A program made the position numbers and the translations under genes. Shown here one piece after another: positions 13,715 to 26,449 of a stretch of DNA of 64,000 nucleotides. The stretch lies in assembly GCA_026419785.1 (NCBI GenBank), contig JAODTK010005759.1:1-64000 (forward strand). Direction: 5' to 3'. Within the stretch, counting starts at the first letter, position 1; every line of letters begins with the position of its first letter. Source of the stretch: Sclerodactyla briareus. Its lineage: Eukaryota > Echinodermata > Holothuroidea > Dendrochirotida > Sclerodactylidae. Below the pieces are notes generated by a model. It was not told the DNA's origin. It worked only from the letters and a program-made list of their open reading frames with translations, and did not search any database.

Positions 13715-14512
13715 AGTCCGGGAGATTTTTTTCTCCCAAAGGGAATCGATTTATTCTCCGAAAGGAGAATCAGTATGCAAAGGAGTAAACACGCCAGCTG
13801 ATAGAAATGAGGCAGTCGTCCGATAGCGGTCTGGCCCGTGTTTACGAAAAAAAAGAACCCGCGGAAGCGAGTCAGCCCAGACTTTCGCTATCAGGCTGGT
13901 AGATATGGTATTAACAGTAGGACTCACCTTACGGGTTATATGTAGTCTTACCTTCTTGAAAGGCATCACGCCTTCACGAGTTCGATTCACAGGGTTTTGC
14001 AAGAGCTGTAAATACAAACTTCGCTACGGCCTTCACAAGGCAACCAGATGCCTAGGTGCATCACGCACACGACTGCAGACGGTCTAGAAATTAATTACTG
14101 CCGTTTGAATCTGCCGGCTCAGTTGAATGCGACAACGGTCATGTGCGTGTACCGCTGCTGTGAGAGCGAGCTATATAAGAAGCCACGCCACTGGCAAACA
14201 GTCGATTTGCAACAGCCTGTGCCCGCTTTAAGGGTAATTAAGGAGTATAACAATTCTCTAGTTTTCTCCGAAAACGCATTGTGAAATATAGTTTAATACA
14301 GCTTTTTTGAGCCTATTAATAACATCCATATTGGTATATTTTTAAACTTTTCTACGTAAATGGTTCTCAAGACGGTATACCCATTTGAACGTGGGGTGAT
14401 GTATCTAATGTATTCAAACGTTGCATTGTGGGTAGAATTCAAGCATCCAGGATGCTAATTCTCCTACAAACAGGAGAATATGGATTCTCCCAAAAGGAGA
14501 ATCTCCCGGACT
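13715..14512. mobile_element. Non-autonomous DNA element with AGTCCGGGAGA termini
   Basis: Both ends carry inverted copies beginning AGTCCGGGAGATT, at 13715 on the left and ending at 14512 on the right. Inside each end are further small palindromes of the type ATTCTCC-spacer-GGAGAAT (13753-13771 and 14457-14504). AATAT flanks both sides (13709-13713 and 14513-14517), with one extra base on the left, and is a candidate 5-bp target duplication. The 798-bp body has no recognisable transposase, so mobility would depend on another copy. The superfamily is not assigned. Confidence 0.7.
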
Positions 14513-14835
14513 AATATGAAATGGTCGCATGCATGTCATGACTAGCCTCGTGATGAGCATCTTGTTGTATTAAAGTGCGAAACAATAAGTGTGGCGCGGA
14601 TTCCACCCCATGCTACTAAAGACAGGGAGTTAATGGCATTATGTAGAGTGACCAATTAGTTATAATGCTTATAGCTTGGACCATTTTAATGCACCATAAT
14701 GTTATCCCCAAAAGCTTTGGCTACAGGCCTTCCTCTTCAAGCGCTGCATATTTGTCTGGGCAATTAAGTTTGCTAATACAGAGAATATGGCGCTGTAAGC
14801 TTGGCAGTGGGAATTTCTGCTGAAGAGTTTGATGT

Positions 14836-14876
14836 GGTGAGAGGATGCTTACCCTAAAGGGCTGCATCCTCTCACC
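14836..14876. repeat. Perfect 13-bp hairpin
   Basis: GGTGAGAGGATGC at 14836-14848 is matched by its exact reverse complement at 14864-14876, with a 15-base loop. No element boundary or gene was seen next to it. Confidence 0.85.
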
Positions 14877-15134
14877 TAATGATAGGGTTCCATTTCGTAA
14901 ATACATATTTTGCTAAGTAAGTTAGAAAATAAACTTAAATCAGGTTTGCTGTAATGGTATTAGGTGTTTAAAATCAACCAATCAAACTGACTGACATGCC
15001 ACGACTAAATAGTCAGTGGAAGTAATCCCTACATCATGTTCTCCACACGGCAGTGTCAAACATAGTAACAACATTATGGCCGTAACAACTTCTATTCTAC
15101 TAAACATATCACAATAAATTGTATAGGCCCCTAA

Positions 15135-15603
15135 AGGGCTGTTCACACTTGTGCGATAACGATACGATACGATAAATTTATCTGACGTCGAGTCAAAAAG
15201 TGTATTTTCAATATGAGTGTTAACACCTGTTGCGATACGATAATTTATCGGACGTCGAGTTGAAAATTTTAACTTTTATCGTACGATACATTTTTCGGAT
15301 GCGATAACTTGCGCAATGCAGTGATAAACTTCCGCAATTCTGCAAAGATTATGGAACGAACGCCAGATAGGCTATTGGGGGAAGTTTAGCGTGAAAAGTT
15401 GGTTTTAGTGATTAAAATCAGGGGTTTGATGAACTGTTTTGGTAGTGCTTTCGCTCAACTACAATCCCACTACTTTCTCCCTCCGTTATTTAGGCGGCCG
15501 AGACGTCCGATAAAATTAACGTACGACCTTTTTATCCGCACAAGTGTGAACACTCCATCCGTGAATTTTATCGTATCGTAATCGCACAAGTTTGAACAGC
15601 GCG
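15135..15603. mobile_element. MITE with 35-bp inverted ends and TAA flanks (Harbinger-like)
   Basis: The left end, GGCTGTTCACACTTGTGCGA, and the right end, read on the other strand as CGCTGTTCAAACTTGTGCGA, form an inverted repeat of about 35 bp with four mismatches. It continues into CGATACGATA on both sides. TAA lies immediately outside at 15132-15134 and 15604-15606. A 3-bp TAA/TTA duplication and short GC-starting ends fit PIF/Harbinger MITEs, but that assignment is inference. Sub-terminal copies of the same motif (around 15230 and 15535) make the arms internally repetitive. There is no transposase. Confidence 0.75.
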
Positions 15604-17460
15604 TAAGTTGGCTAGAATAAAAAACAAATTAAATTTTGGTTGACCTAGGATTAGGAAGATGAACCCGGCATTTTACCTAAAGTTAGCTCCATAGCCTAAG
15701 TATTTTATACCTTTTATATCTTACAATTGAAACAAAGTTCCTTCAAACCCTAGTCAAACTCTGCATCGTATTAAATGGCCTGTTATTGCAGCACAGTTTT
15801 GTGGGATTGTGAAGAGGGGGACGTCGATTGTGTTATGTTAGTGTATGCCTAGCTAATTAATTTGTGCAGGATTGGGCCCTAGGTCTATGACAGTACGGAG
15901 CATGATTAATGATGAAGTCGCGAGCCAAGAGACCTAGCCTACGTTAGCCTTAAAGAAGTAACCAAATAACCTTACTCTAACTGTTTACTATGATACTAAG
16001 TGCGTACTGTGTTACGTTACCACCTAAACCATAACGTGTATATTTACCGCTTCAGAACTTTTAACATTGAAATGAAAGCCCTCGTCTGCCAGAGGATACC
16101 TTAATTCAGCTGCTATCATCACAACTGATGTGCGTGCAACGCGAACGACTGTTGCAGCTAGCAAGTCTGGTTGGTTTGTTGCATGTTTGTAACTGTTTTC
16201 GGAACGACTTTGAGTCAAGTCGATCTGATTTTTTTCCGTTGTATGAACCTCAGGTCATGTTCTAGTGACGTCATGACCATTACGTAATCGCAATAAATCC
16301 TCCTTTTCGCCCAAAATAACGCTCTTCCCTATAATTACAACGTTCCATGGTCCTTGAAGTTTAAAAAGCAAAGAGGGCGGCTGCAACACAGTGAAATCGC
16401 CGTCTCAAATCATTACTTCCAAAAAAACCTTATGAACCTATTGAGGTGTCGCCATCAAAGCTTTCGTCGTGTTTTGCCACCTTATGGTGGAATTCCGGGA
16501 ACTGGGCGTTAGAATAGATAAAGATCATCGGCAGAAACTCTCAATTAACACAGTCAAAAAAAGCTTTTTTTCCGAAATCTGCCAACAACATTACAAAAAA
16601 ACCTTTTTAGCTTGCGTAGGTTTGATACAAATCTGATATTCCCCCCATAAACCTGTTATGAATAAAACCAGTCTGTTGTCGACCGAATTATCGGAATAAT
16701 TCCTTTTTTGAGGCGCAATGCTAACGATTTTGCACCAATCTTGTATTCCGTATTCCGTACAGAGTGTATCGGCCGCGGTTTGGACGGGTAGGAAGGTGCT
16801 TTTGTATCCTCACGAAGCAAGTGGCACATACCTCTGCTTTGCACACAGTACATTCAATAATTATTGGAAGCGTAATTCAGTGAATCCGAACTATCTTTTC
16901 CATCAAGAGCCAGAAAAACTGAAAACCATACAATCTGTTGAGAGACCAACTGAACCAGGCGTTTTTTACTCTCTTTTCCGCATTCATATTCCGATCATGC
17001 CCACATCACATAACCTTCAATCATTAGTAGTTCTTCCCCCTCGAACATGATGTGAGATCTGACCCACCATCCTCATAGTGGTAAATTATCCAACGAAGCT
17101 TCGTAATTAGAAAATGAAAGGATGAGTGTAAGCTTGAACAGAATTTTCAGATTTCCCCCCGAATTGCTTTACCGATATTCAGAAGGGTATTATTGGAGGT
17201 CTCATTCGTACCTTTCTTTCTCTTTAAATGTCGACTAGGTTTATTCCATGCATACATAAGAAAAACTCCTCCCGAGCACGATTTCGTTCCTCTGTCCACA
17301 CACCAGGCTTATCTAATTCTAAATTTAGCACAAAATTGGAATCTCCCCACCCCACATAATTCGGTGATTCTGTAAGCCCTGATATACCTGGAACGACGTT
17401 AAAAAGAGAGGGTCGTCGACGTTTGGACCTTACGTATAAATTATAGTGAGGTGACTGTCG
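15604..17460. other. No recognisable feature
   Basis: No array, terminal inverted repeat or coding similarity was seen. Short open frames such as the one at 16718-17050 lack family motifs. Confidence 0.5.
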
Positions 17461-20400
17461 TCTCTTTATTCTGGTGAGGGCATGTGGGAACATGGCCGCC
17501 GCACAGGGTGGGGGGGGGGGGACGGGGGTGCGTGGCCCCCCCCAATCAGATTTTGAGCTCGAAAAATATTTTTTTGATGAAATTCAATTTGAGTCAATGT
17601 TTGTTTGTAGGGGTGGGGTGAGTTATTTCCAACGGTGGTCCCGTCGGCAAAAGAGATTCTGTGGTCATAATCGGTTACCAGTTTGAAAAAGATATGGCAA
17701 AAACACAACAATGACTATAATCTCAGAAGACAGTTATTGTGCCAAATTCGCATCGATGCGATAAGGGGTGAACAATTTTCGCGCTTCGCGCGTGTACATT
17801 AGGGTGGATTTTGTCTCGTCGGTTTCCCATCTCCGCATCACTCGTGGAACTTTCTACCTCCTTGGCCCCCTAACAATAAATTAATCTGTGAGGTAAAATA
17901 CTGGAATAATACAACAACATTCTCATTGCCTTGAACACTACAGTACCCTTTTTGATAACTGAACCCTTTAGCCTCCGTCCTTTTCCTTTATTTACCACGC
18001 GCGATTTGGACTCAGTTGTTTCCATTCAGCGATCAAATTGCTTTCGATTTCAACGCATGTTTTCTCTCCAGGTAACTGCTATACTGACGTCATATCAGGG
18101 TTGGGACGTAGAGCTAAAGATAGCTAAATGTCCCAATTTCTGGTGAGTCCTTTTGGTTCCAGATGTGGCAGGAAAACCCAGAAAAAAGTGCGCGCTTCCC
18201 TCGCGCACTGGTGAACATTAGCAGGGGCGTAGCGAAGGTTTGATCATTGGGGGGGGGGGTGTAAGATTTCTTTATTGTTTTGCCGACGGAGGGGAAGGGT
18301 GACTGATATGGGGGGAGGGGGTCTAAAAAAAATATAATAATAATAAAGGTGTAAGGTAGGGGGTGTCCCCCTCCCTTTGGAAAATTTTCAATATCGAACC
18401 GTCCTAGATTGCAATCTGGTGCACATATTTTTCAGTAAACTTTGGGGCGGTTCATAAATACTTGAGAGCCGGCTCACCACGTACGCGGGACACTTTAAAT
18501 TTGGATGCCAAAATCTTCCTGCCGGAATCCTAAACCATGGCCATTTTTACTGGACTTGTTAGTATGAAGCAGACCATGATACACATTGCGCGGAGCGAGC
18601 GAAAATTTGACCCTTCAATGGGGCAATTGATCGAATTTTCAAGCCATTTAAGACAAATTTTCAGACATTCTTTCCAATTTGCAACCAGATTTTTAGTTAC
18701 TTTTGTGCCCAAAGTTTGGGAGTTTCCTGCCTGCCTCGCATTTTTGAATCCCAGAAAAGAAAAAAAACTGGGTGGGGAGGGGGGGGTGGGGGCCCTCTAT
18801 CTCTCGCTTGTACTCTAGCTATGGGCCGCCGCGCATGATTTCCCGCCTGAAATTAATTCTGAAGAATTCTTTCTAAATTGTTTCAGTGACATGGCTCGAA
18901 AATAATGTATCTCTGGAATATAGGACCAAACAAAATACCACTGGTCAAAGAACTAGCAAACTCATGAAAAATAAGATGTCGAACGCTAACCGCCTTTATT
19001 TCCGCCTTTTGTTGCCTGATTGCCGACAGAGATCAGTTCACTCTCAATTACACCGGCCTGCGTGACGGCCGTCACAGTATCTACATTTTTGTTTTTGCCC
19101 GACTTGCCATTCTCTTGCCGACGCTGAATGGGCCCATTAGGTGAAGTGCGAAAAGTCGAATAGCCGGGAATGTTGGCTCCCGTTTTTTTCTTATCTATTC
19201 CACTTTCCATTCCTGTCTTCCTTCACTCCCTTGCTTTCCCGTTACCCTCCATCTTTCGTCTTTTCCTCTTTCCTCCCTGCCCTTCTTCTCTTCTTTCCTC
19301 CTCGCCGCTTTTCCTCTCTTGCTTTTCCTTCCTCTTTCTCCTTTTTGCGACAGACCGAAATTTGGCCGACGTCGACGAACTATTGGGGGTTACGTGTGAC
19401 ACCCCCCCACACCCCCCGCTCGCTACGGCCCGGAACTTAGCAACCCCCTGCGAACGATTTATATACTGGAGGTGCTGAGCTTACCTGACAAAGACACCTC
19501 ACCCACCCCCTACACAAAACCTACATTTTCATTTTTCAGATTTTTTTTTTTGGCCAATTTTTTTATACCTTTTTTTAGTAATTTCCTAGCGACTTGCCGT
19601 GATTCCGTTAGGCAATGCCCCTGATTTCCGCGTAAATTTTCAGTTTTTCCACCCCCCAGATTGCAGGAAACGGCATCTTCTGGGTCATAGTTGCAGTAGT
19701 ACCATCCGTAAAATCGTCAATAAATTCCCTATTTCTTATTTCAAGAAACATTCTTGAAGGACTTGATCAATGTTTATTCCGTACATTCGGGCCACCGTCG
19801 TCCTTGTTGAAGCGAGGGTACAAAAATTTTTTTTATTTCTACCGACCCTTACAGTCTCTAGAATTGGCAATATTTTCAGAAATTTGTATTTCAAGAAATT
19901 CTGGAAGCAAATAATTGTTGGTTTTTCTTTACAATTTGGGCCAGCATTAATGGTCTCGTATAGGTACACGGAAATGTTGAGCCTTACGATCCCCCAGAAA
20001 ATTGCCGGAAACCGAGTATTCCATGTTTATGGCAGTAAGCAACATCTCCCAAATTGACAATAAATTTTGAAATGTATTATCAAGGAACACTTTAAGGAAC
20101 TCGCGCACAATCAGTTGACGCGAACCGTGCAAGAAAATAGTCTAACAGAAAACCCCTCCTCCCCAACTCCTCCCCGCCCCCCCCAAATTGCAGGGAGCGC
20201 ACTTCCCGCGACTTATGGCAGTATGTAATCCCTGAAATGACAGAAATTGCGCAACAACTGATCGTATATGCACATATCCATGTCTTAAGCTTGCCAAACG
20301 AGGACCCTTCCAATTGGGTGTTGGAGGTGCTCGCAGATTGAAATTTTGCTGAACATCACTGTCATGGAAAATGTGTGATTTTTCGGCATTATGATTGTGA

Positions 20401-21490
20401 ACGGAATGAGCCAGTCACAGACAATTTGGTCATTTTTCAGAGTAGTTCCCGTTCAAATTTTTCGTCCCAATTTCTCATGTCTAGAATTGTTTCGCCCCGC
20501 TACGCGCCTGTATATTTCCATACGCCCATCACGTAAACCACAATGAGCACGTCCTCTGCCCTTGTTGTGTTCGTACCTATGCCTTTCATCTTCTATTAAA
20601 AACAGCAACGTAAGGCTGGGCAAAGCCCAATGAACAATAAGGATCAGAAAATTCTAAATGTGTGCGTGTTAATAAAATGGCAGTCGAATTTTCCGGATTG
20701 TTGTAGAGGGGGAGGGGGGGGGGGGGGCAACAGAATCAAGGTCCAACCACATTTCCTGTGGCCGACTATTGTTCACACACTGGAAGATGAAGTCTGGAAA
20801 ACAAAAAATCAATTACCAGAATCTGACAAATTATTGTACGTGGGCCGCTGTATTATTACATGTAAACGGAAAGATGTGGATGCGCGCGCGCAGCGCGATT
20901 TTTTCGTTTTTCGCCATTCCGGCCTTCTCAACAAAAAATGTAAACATCTAATAAGACATTATGCGTTAGCATTTTTGTTTGGCCGTATGTACACATGCTT
21001 ATCGGCGTACTGCTATGGGGTGCTAGACACAATGACCTGAATCGGTGGGCCGGGCCCGCACCCCGTCAGAAAAACTATCACAGAACCCACCTTCAGCATC
21101 GCGCCACAACTCGCCACAACATTCCAGACGTCCTGGAGCAACCACCAACTATTGATTTGGGCCAACTTGAAAGCTCGGGCATGTCCGATAAGATCGATCT
21201 TCTTCTGTGCTCTGACAAAGGTGACAGTTATCCACCCGTATTACGACTGGTGATCCCACATGCCCAGATTTAAAGTCTGGCTTCGTAATTAAGCCTAAGA
21301 GTGGGAGAGAAGTCATTTCCGGCTATCTGAGGGGCTTAAGAACCAAAAATTTCTGTACGCTCCGCGAAACCAAGGTGGCGAGCCGCTTGATACGTTTTTT
21401 GTGCCCCGCTAAACGCTGTGCCCCCCCCCCTCCCTCTTGTGCCCCCCCGTCTGCAGTATGCAAAAGTCTAGTGGACGCGCCACTGATAAA
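17461..21490. repeat. Mosaic of G-tract-rich, hAT-like non-autonomous elements
   Basis: The region is dense in G or C runs (17511-17521, 18250-18259, 18772-18792, 20708-20727, 21421-21430) and in CGCGC-type palindromic patches (about 17778, 18190, 18590, 20880). CAGGGGCGTAGCG at 18222-18234 and its near-perfect inverse ending at 20510 (12 of 13 matches) could bound one element of about 2.3 kb, but no target duplication was found there. A CAGTGGCGCG-type terminus ends at 21483. Such ends are typical of hAT elements. No transposase frame was recognised, and the pyrimidine-rich frame at 19141-19478 is low-complexity. Confidence 0.5.
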
Positions 21491-23363
21491 GGCAGGAGAG
21501 GAGTGATTTTTTTAACGGTTGTAGTGGCGCTATCTTCCCAGTGATTCATATTCCTAGGTCATCCCGCTTCTGATTAGTGAAATACACGTCGTATTGACTA
21601 ATGAAAGTGTGGATGCATTCCATGTCGACGGACAGGTCAGTCAGTGATGTCAATTGCAGCAATCGGAAGGAGGGCCCGAAGTACGGCTACTAGCCTAGAT
21701 GCGCTTGTGAGTGTATTTCACATCTAATGACCAGTTAAGCGCAAAATGCACACAAGAGTACATGTTATTCAAATTGTAGGTCACTTGCACCGGTTACCTT
21801 TCCCTTTTGGGTAAACTGACATCATTAATTGACTCTCATGTCGCACAGCTCCCACACAACACCAGTAACCCAGAGTGCAACCAACGGAATGTAGGCCCCC
21901 CACAACTAGCCCAGATTGCATATAAGCCCAGCCGTCACCCTTAAAATAACCAACATATTCAACAACGCCGGGAGGCGGAGCCAACAACCACCTCCCAACC
22001 CCCTCCAGACCCACCTACCACCACACAAGATTAGTCTCAACCAAAGACAGAGTGGGTCAAAAAGATCTGCCCACCCAATCTTCGGACCCTGGCGCCGCCC
22101 TGTGTGGGAGATGTGTTGCATATGCGTGCAGTCTTTAAGGTAGAGATTGATGTATATTATTAGAAAAGTGGAAAAATGAAGAATGTCACCACCGCCCCCC
22201 GCGTTCGCCAAACCACGCCCCCCCACCCCCTCATGTCGGTCAAACCACTAACCCCTCCGACCCAAACCAGATAGATACCAAAATACTAGTCCTGAGACCA
22301 GACCAGACTCGCCGCGACAATAGGAATACTTCGCCCAACAAAAAGTCCATAGATCCGCTGACACCACCGAATATCAAAACATAAACAACATATCACAGAC
22401 ATGCAAGGAAATCACGACGCGCGTTTTGTGCTTGTTTACTTCGTATGAATACTATCGAGGAGCTCGTCTCCATGGAAGTTGAGGGCGGTTTGTGTCAGGC
22501 ACTGTACATACACAACAGATAGACACACGGATCGAAGACACATATACGCACTGACACGCACCCACAACGTAACACGACGAAGTGACTCCTCTGTCTCCTC
22601 ATTAAACAGGTTACAAGGGAGACAGAATAGCCGACTATATAAACAATGCTATTCATCAGAGTTTTGATTCTTACCATTATAAGTTAGGTATGTATTCCTT
22701 GTGTGCGCCAATATATGTTACATGAATTTCGATGTCCCTCATGAGCTACGTAAAAAATAACACATGACAAAAATCACTATCAGACCAAATGCCAAAATGA
22801 TACTTACAATCCACTGCTGTTTCAAATGCACATTGATAGTCTAGCTCGCGCTCTGCATCCGAATTGACCCCTCTCAAAGCTTACAGCAGGCATATAACAA
22901 GAATCAGGCGGGTATTATACTCTGAGATCTATCAGCTTACCGAAGGTTGAGAATCAATCGCGATACTTCCTGAGGAAAAGTAATCTATCAATGATAAATA
23001 TCAGGAATGGTTCCAGGTAAATATCGATTATTGTGGGTGGAGGGGGGGTGACATTTGAGATGATGTCCCCCATCCCCCCCCCCCCCACCAAAAAATTAAT
23101 ATTGCGTGCGCCTGATCCTATACAATTCGACTGGTTCCATCCCACTTCCCAATTCGGTGGACGACGTCACCACGGTATCAAAAGCATCGGTTCTCCAGTC
23201 TTCGGTGTTGAATTTCCATAGGATGCGATGTTAAGGACTGAAGGAAGGTAACCTATGACAAGCGCCACGCGCACTTTCTATAGGGTTTCACGGGACACGT
23301 GCAACCCAAATAACCCACCGATCTATATCGAACCCACTGGAACGGCCAGCGTTCCTCGTAATG
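21491..23363. other. No gene; contains a G-run/C-run hairpin
   Basis: At 23035-23090 a G-rich run, GTGACAT, a short loop, GATGTC and a C-rich run form an inverted repeat. Otherwise no structure was identified. The DNA just below 23364 would be the 3' untranslated side of the G-alpha gene; no AATAAA was seen in the first 100 bases past its stop. Confidence 0.5.
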
Positions 23364-23550
23364 TTACCTCATTCCGATGGTCTGTAAATTGACCTTCATT
23401 ATCGCGTCCATAGACGCATCAAATACGAATTTGATGTTCCGAGTGTCGGTGGCGTTAGTGTAGTGGTGGTAGGTTGCACGCTTCTTGTTACTGTTCAGCT
23501 TTAGGAATTCTTGCAGATATATTCGCAGCTCTGGATGTGGTCACGTCCAC
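23364..23550 (-). CDS. G-alpha exon 8 (C terminus and stop)
   Basis: After the acceptor TCGATAG the exon completes a Gly and reads GRDHIQSCEYI. One C is missing near 23516, after which the frame continues LQEFLKLNSNKKRATYHHYT, NATDTRNIKFVFDASMDAIM and KVNLQTIGMR before TAA at 23364-23366. TNATDT is the G5 base-binding motif (TCAT in most members), and the FVFDA helix leads to the receptor-contacting tail. The last residues IGMR match none of the classical Gi, Gs, Gq or G12 endings. The fourth residue from the end is Ile, not Cys, so pertussis toxin would not be expected to modify it. Confidence 0.95.
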
Positions 23551-26297
23551 CTATCGACAAAGAACACAAAAACATCAACATACTCAACATACAATGAACT
23601 TACAAGTACATGATCATGTACTAACGTTGAATGACTGTCTCTGATCTCGCGGAGAGAAATTCAGACTGTTGAACATGCTAGATATTATTGCCAGTAAACT
23701 CTGAATATTCGGAGAAACCATGCAACAAAATTACTCTGAGAACATTAATACATTTTGGGAAAATGGCCCCTCACATGTTTGCGAGGTGACATTCGCTGTT
23801 GTTGAGAGACCCTGAGGCTTGTGGTTTCTGTTTCCTTGTCCTCTTGTTTGTACTCTGCTCGCTATTTTGTATGATGGTTTTGTTTGTGAAACTTAATGAA
23901 TAAAAAGAATTAATAAATAATATAGTTTCGTCGTTCGTCATTTCCTCACCATAGGGAAATCAAGCCCTGCCACCAATTTCAGCCGAGTGTGTGAAGAAAA
24001 TATGTTACATGAATCCTCAGTGAGGTTTTCTCCTCCGTTGGAGAGATGAATTGGAAGTGAGGTAATTATCACGGAAAACTGTAAAAGATCCAGCAGATCA
24101 GTGGAGGGTGGAGACGAAATTCAGGAAGATTGTTCATAAGTACACGCTGCCAGACACAATGATAGACTTCATCAGGTTTCAAGACAGTTGGCCAATTATA
24201 AGGCCCCAGGAGAGGGAAGAGAACCTGTCGACTTCGCTTCGCAACATACATGATGATGGTCGGAAAACAGGAAATTGCGTTTCAAGAAGAGAACTCTCTA
24301 AGTGATGTTCTTAGCAATGACTGATCCTGTCATCTTGAAAAGTTAAATTTCGAGTATTATCGTACGATAATTGAAGGAAATTGTATTTTTGCTTCGTGGG
24401 TTCAGGGGACTCATAGGTAACTATCAGTACCAAGATAAGATGTCCGTAGAGTGAGGCAGTTCAAACAGATTTGTCTGGACAGCAAACCAGTCCAGGATCA
24501 CAGTCTCTGAAAACAATACGAAATGGAAGAATTTCAGTAGAACATCACAGTTCAAACAGATTGTTCAGACCAACATCAATACAAGGGGAGCAGCTCTGAG
24601 AAAACTAAGGAATCTCATTCGCGCTATTGAACGTAGATAAAGACGCGGAAGAAACTGGAACAATGTTTTGACAAGTTTGTGACATGAGGCATGGAGATAT
24701 CATTAACGGAGGTACAGTTTAGATTTTACCACCATATCCCGAGTGGAATTGACTGCCAGTATCCTAGCAAAGTATACTTTGACTGCGGGTCTCAAAATAG
24801 GGTTCTGTTTCTTGCAGAATTGGGAAAAACAGGGAATACAGGACATTGTATGGTGGACACAATCAGCAGAGCTCCAAGAGAGAGTTGGGGTTAGGGTGGT
24901 ATCATTTATCTTGCCTACGAGCGAGTTTGAACTAATCAATACCCAGCAAAGGGATTAGTGCCACAACATAAACTACTTAGTATCGAATGTTGAAATAACA
25001 ATATTTGAACGTTGCTTTCTCTTTTCAACTGATTGTCGAAAACCGCCTGTGAAATACGTTGGAGCTGGATATCAGGCAGTCGGAGAGTATGAGCCAGTCT
25101 GGTTAGAGAAGAGGATGGACAAAGGCATCTCGCTAAACAAGATTATTAGAAAATGCATTCAGCAGTTTGGAGTGGGTTCACTGCAGATATGCGAGATGTA
25201 TAGAACAAAGATATAGAATCTCCTGTTTTTTTTTTTGGGGTGGGGGGGGGTGGGGGGGGGGGAGTCTAGATAGTATTGTCATAGGATTGGCTTGAAGAGA
25301 TAGAAGAGTGTGAGCGGAACGGGGACTAGCAACAGACAGTTGACGGATCGGAGTAAGAGGGAAATAACTAGGAACCTCTGGTAGATTGAAGGTTGAGAGT
25401 CAGATTCGATCCAGCATATGTGGACAATAGACATACTCTGATGATAGAGCAGGGGAGCAACCTCATGCCGGTATCAGCATGGTTACAGATACGAATGTTA
25501 ACTAGATTATCAGACTTCAGAGTGATACTTGATTCGGATTTCGGCTGTATGACGGGCAATACACCGGGGTTTTTTCCCCAACTATCCCGACTCGCGCAAT
25601 TCGCGAGATGCCGAGTTAAAACCCAGCTAGACACCCCAGGAGAGCTCAGTCAACAGTGAGAACCCCCCAAAAACAGGTTGCATTTGTATCAGCATTCTTG
25701 ACCTTACCAACCCGAACATTGTTTGCAATCTCGCCATGCGAGTTCCGTTGTAATTTCCAACAAAATAGCACATGGAAAACATGCCTGAAGTCCTAATATA
25801 AGATTTGCAGGACATTAGAAACTGCGCGATGGTATAGTATAACTGAGTTGAACAAACGCATATAGGTAGGTCTCAAGAGAGACAATTCATTCATGTTAGT
25901 CTTAGAACCCATCGATCTCAGTGACGCTTCCTAAACTTGGGGTCACCGTCCGGGGGTGTACACGGAGAACCGCATATTTGTCAACCAACGATCAGACGGT
26001 CGCTCCAGGCAAGTCCCAAGAAATATTCACGATCAACGAAATAATGAACTAAATATATGAACTGAAAGCGGGAAGGTAAACCCATGCCCGCTTAGGTAAT
26101 ACGCCGACTCTCCGATAGCGACACGTTTGCTTTCACCCTCTCACACTTTGATACCAATTTCCCGCCACTGCAAATATGTAGCAGGGAATTTTCTACCATA
26201 TGATCTGCTGCATTCGGATTGTACACGCCTGTGTCCCTTGGTAGTTGAACTCGGAAACATTGGTTATTTTGTCTCACGTCAAACGTAAGTGGTTCAC
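23551..26297 (-). other. G-alpha intron 7; 3' end of an unknown retroelement possible
   Basis: No exon was seen. At 23820-23930 a T-rich stretch ends in AATGAATAAAAAGAATTAATAAATAA, which looks like the tail of a decayed retroposed sequence. A G-tract-rich block lies at 25228-25262. Short frames at 24691-24958 and 25368-25659 have no recognisable motif. Confidence 0.5.
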
Positions 26298-26449
26298 CTT
26301 TATATTCCGGGAAGCACCGGTTTAATGGACTTCTCTGGATTTTCTCTTTGAAGAGTCGTCTTGTTGAAGAATATTATTATCGGCCTGTTTTTAAACCAGT
26401 GCGGTTGCGCCGGAGTTGAAATATAAAACTTACTTTATTCAAGTCGGTT
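26298..26449 (-). CDS. G-alpha exon 7 (NKxD guanine-specificity region)
   Basis: The exon runs from the acceptor CCTACAG to the donor AAAG|GTGAAC. It reads NRLE, an in-frame TAA at 26435-26437, then SKFYISTPAQPHWFKNRPI, IIFFNKT, a two-base loss near 26351-26360, then LFKEKIQRSPLNRCFPEYK. WF, IIIFFNK and LFKEKI followed by CFPEY are the family landmarks around the G4 guanine-binding motif, NKTD here if the lost bases are restored. The 152 nt plus two missing bases equals 154, the normal length. The TAA falls where the family has a conserved Glu, one base change from GAA, and is the only clear nonsense change in the gene. Confidence 0.92.

Noticed and set aside
19141-19478. Ser/Phe/Leu-rich plus-strand frames
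   Set aside because: CT-rich low-complexity sequence readable in several frames.
20630-21040. 136-codon plus-strand frame
   Set aside because: Contains a translated G-tract and lies in the G-rich mosaic; no motif.
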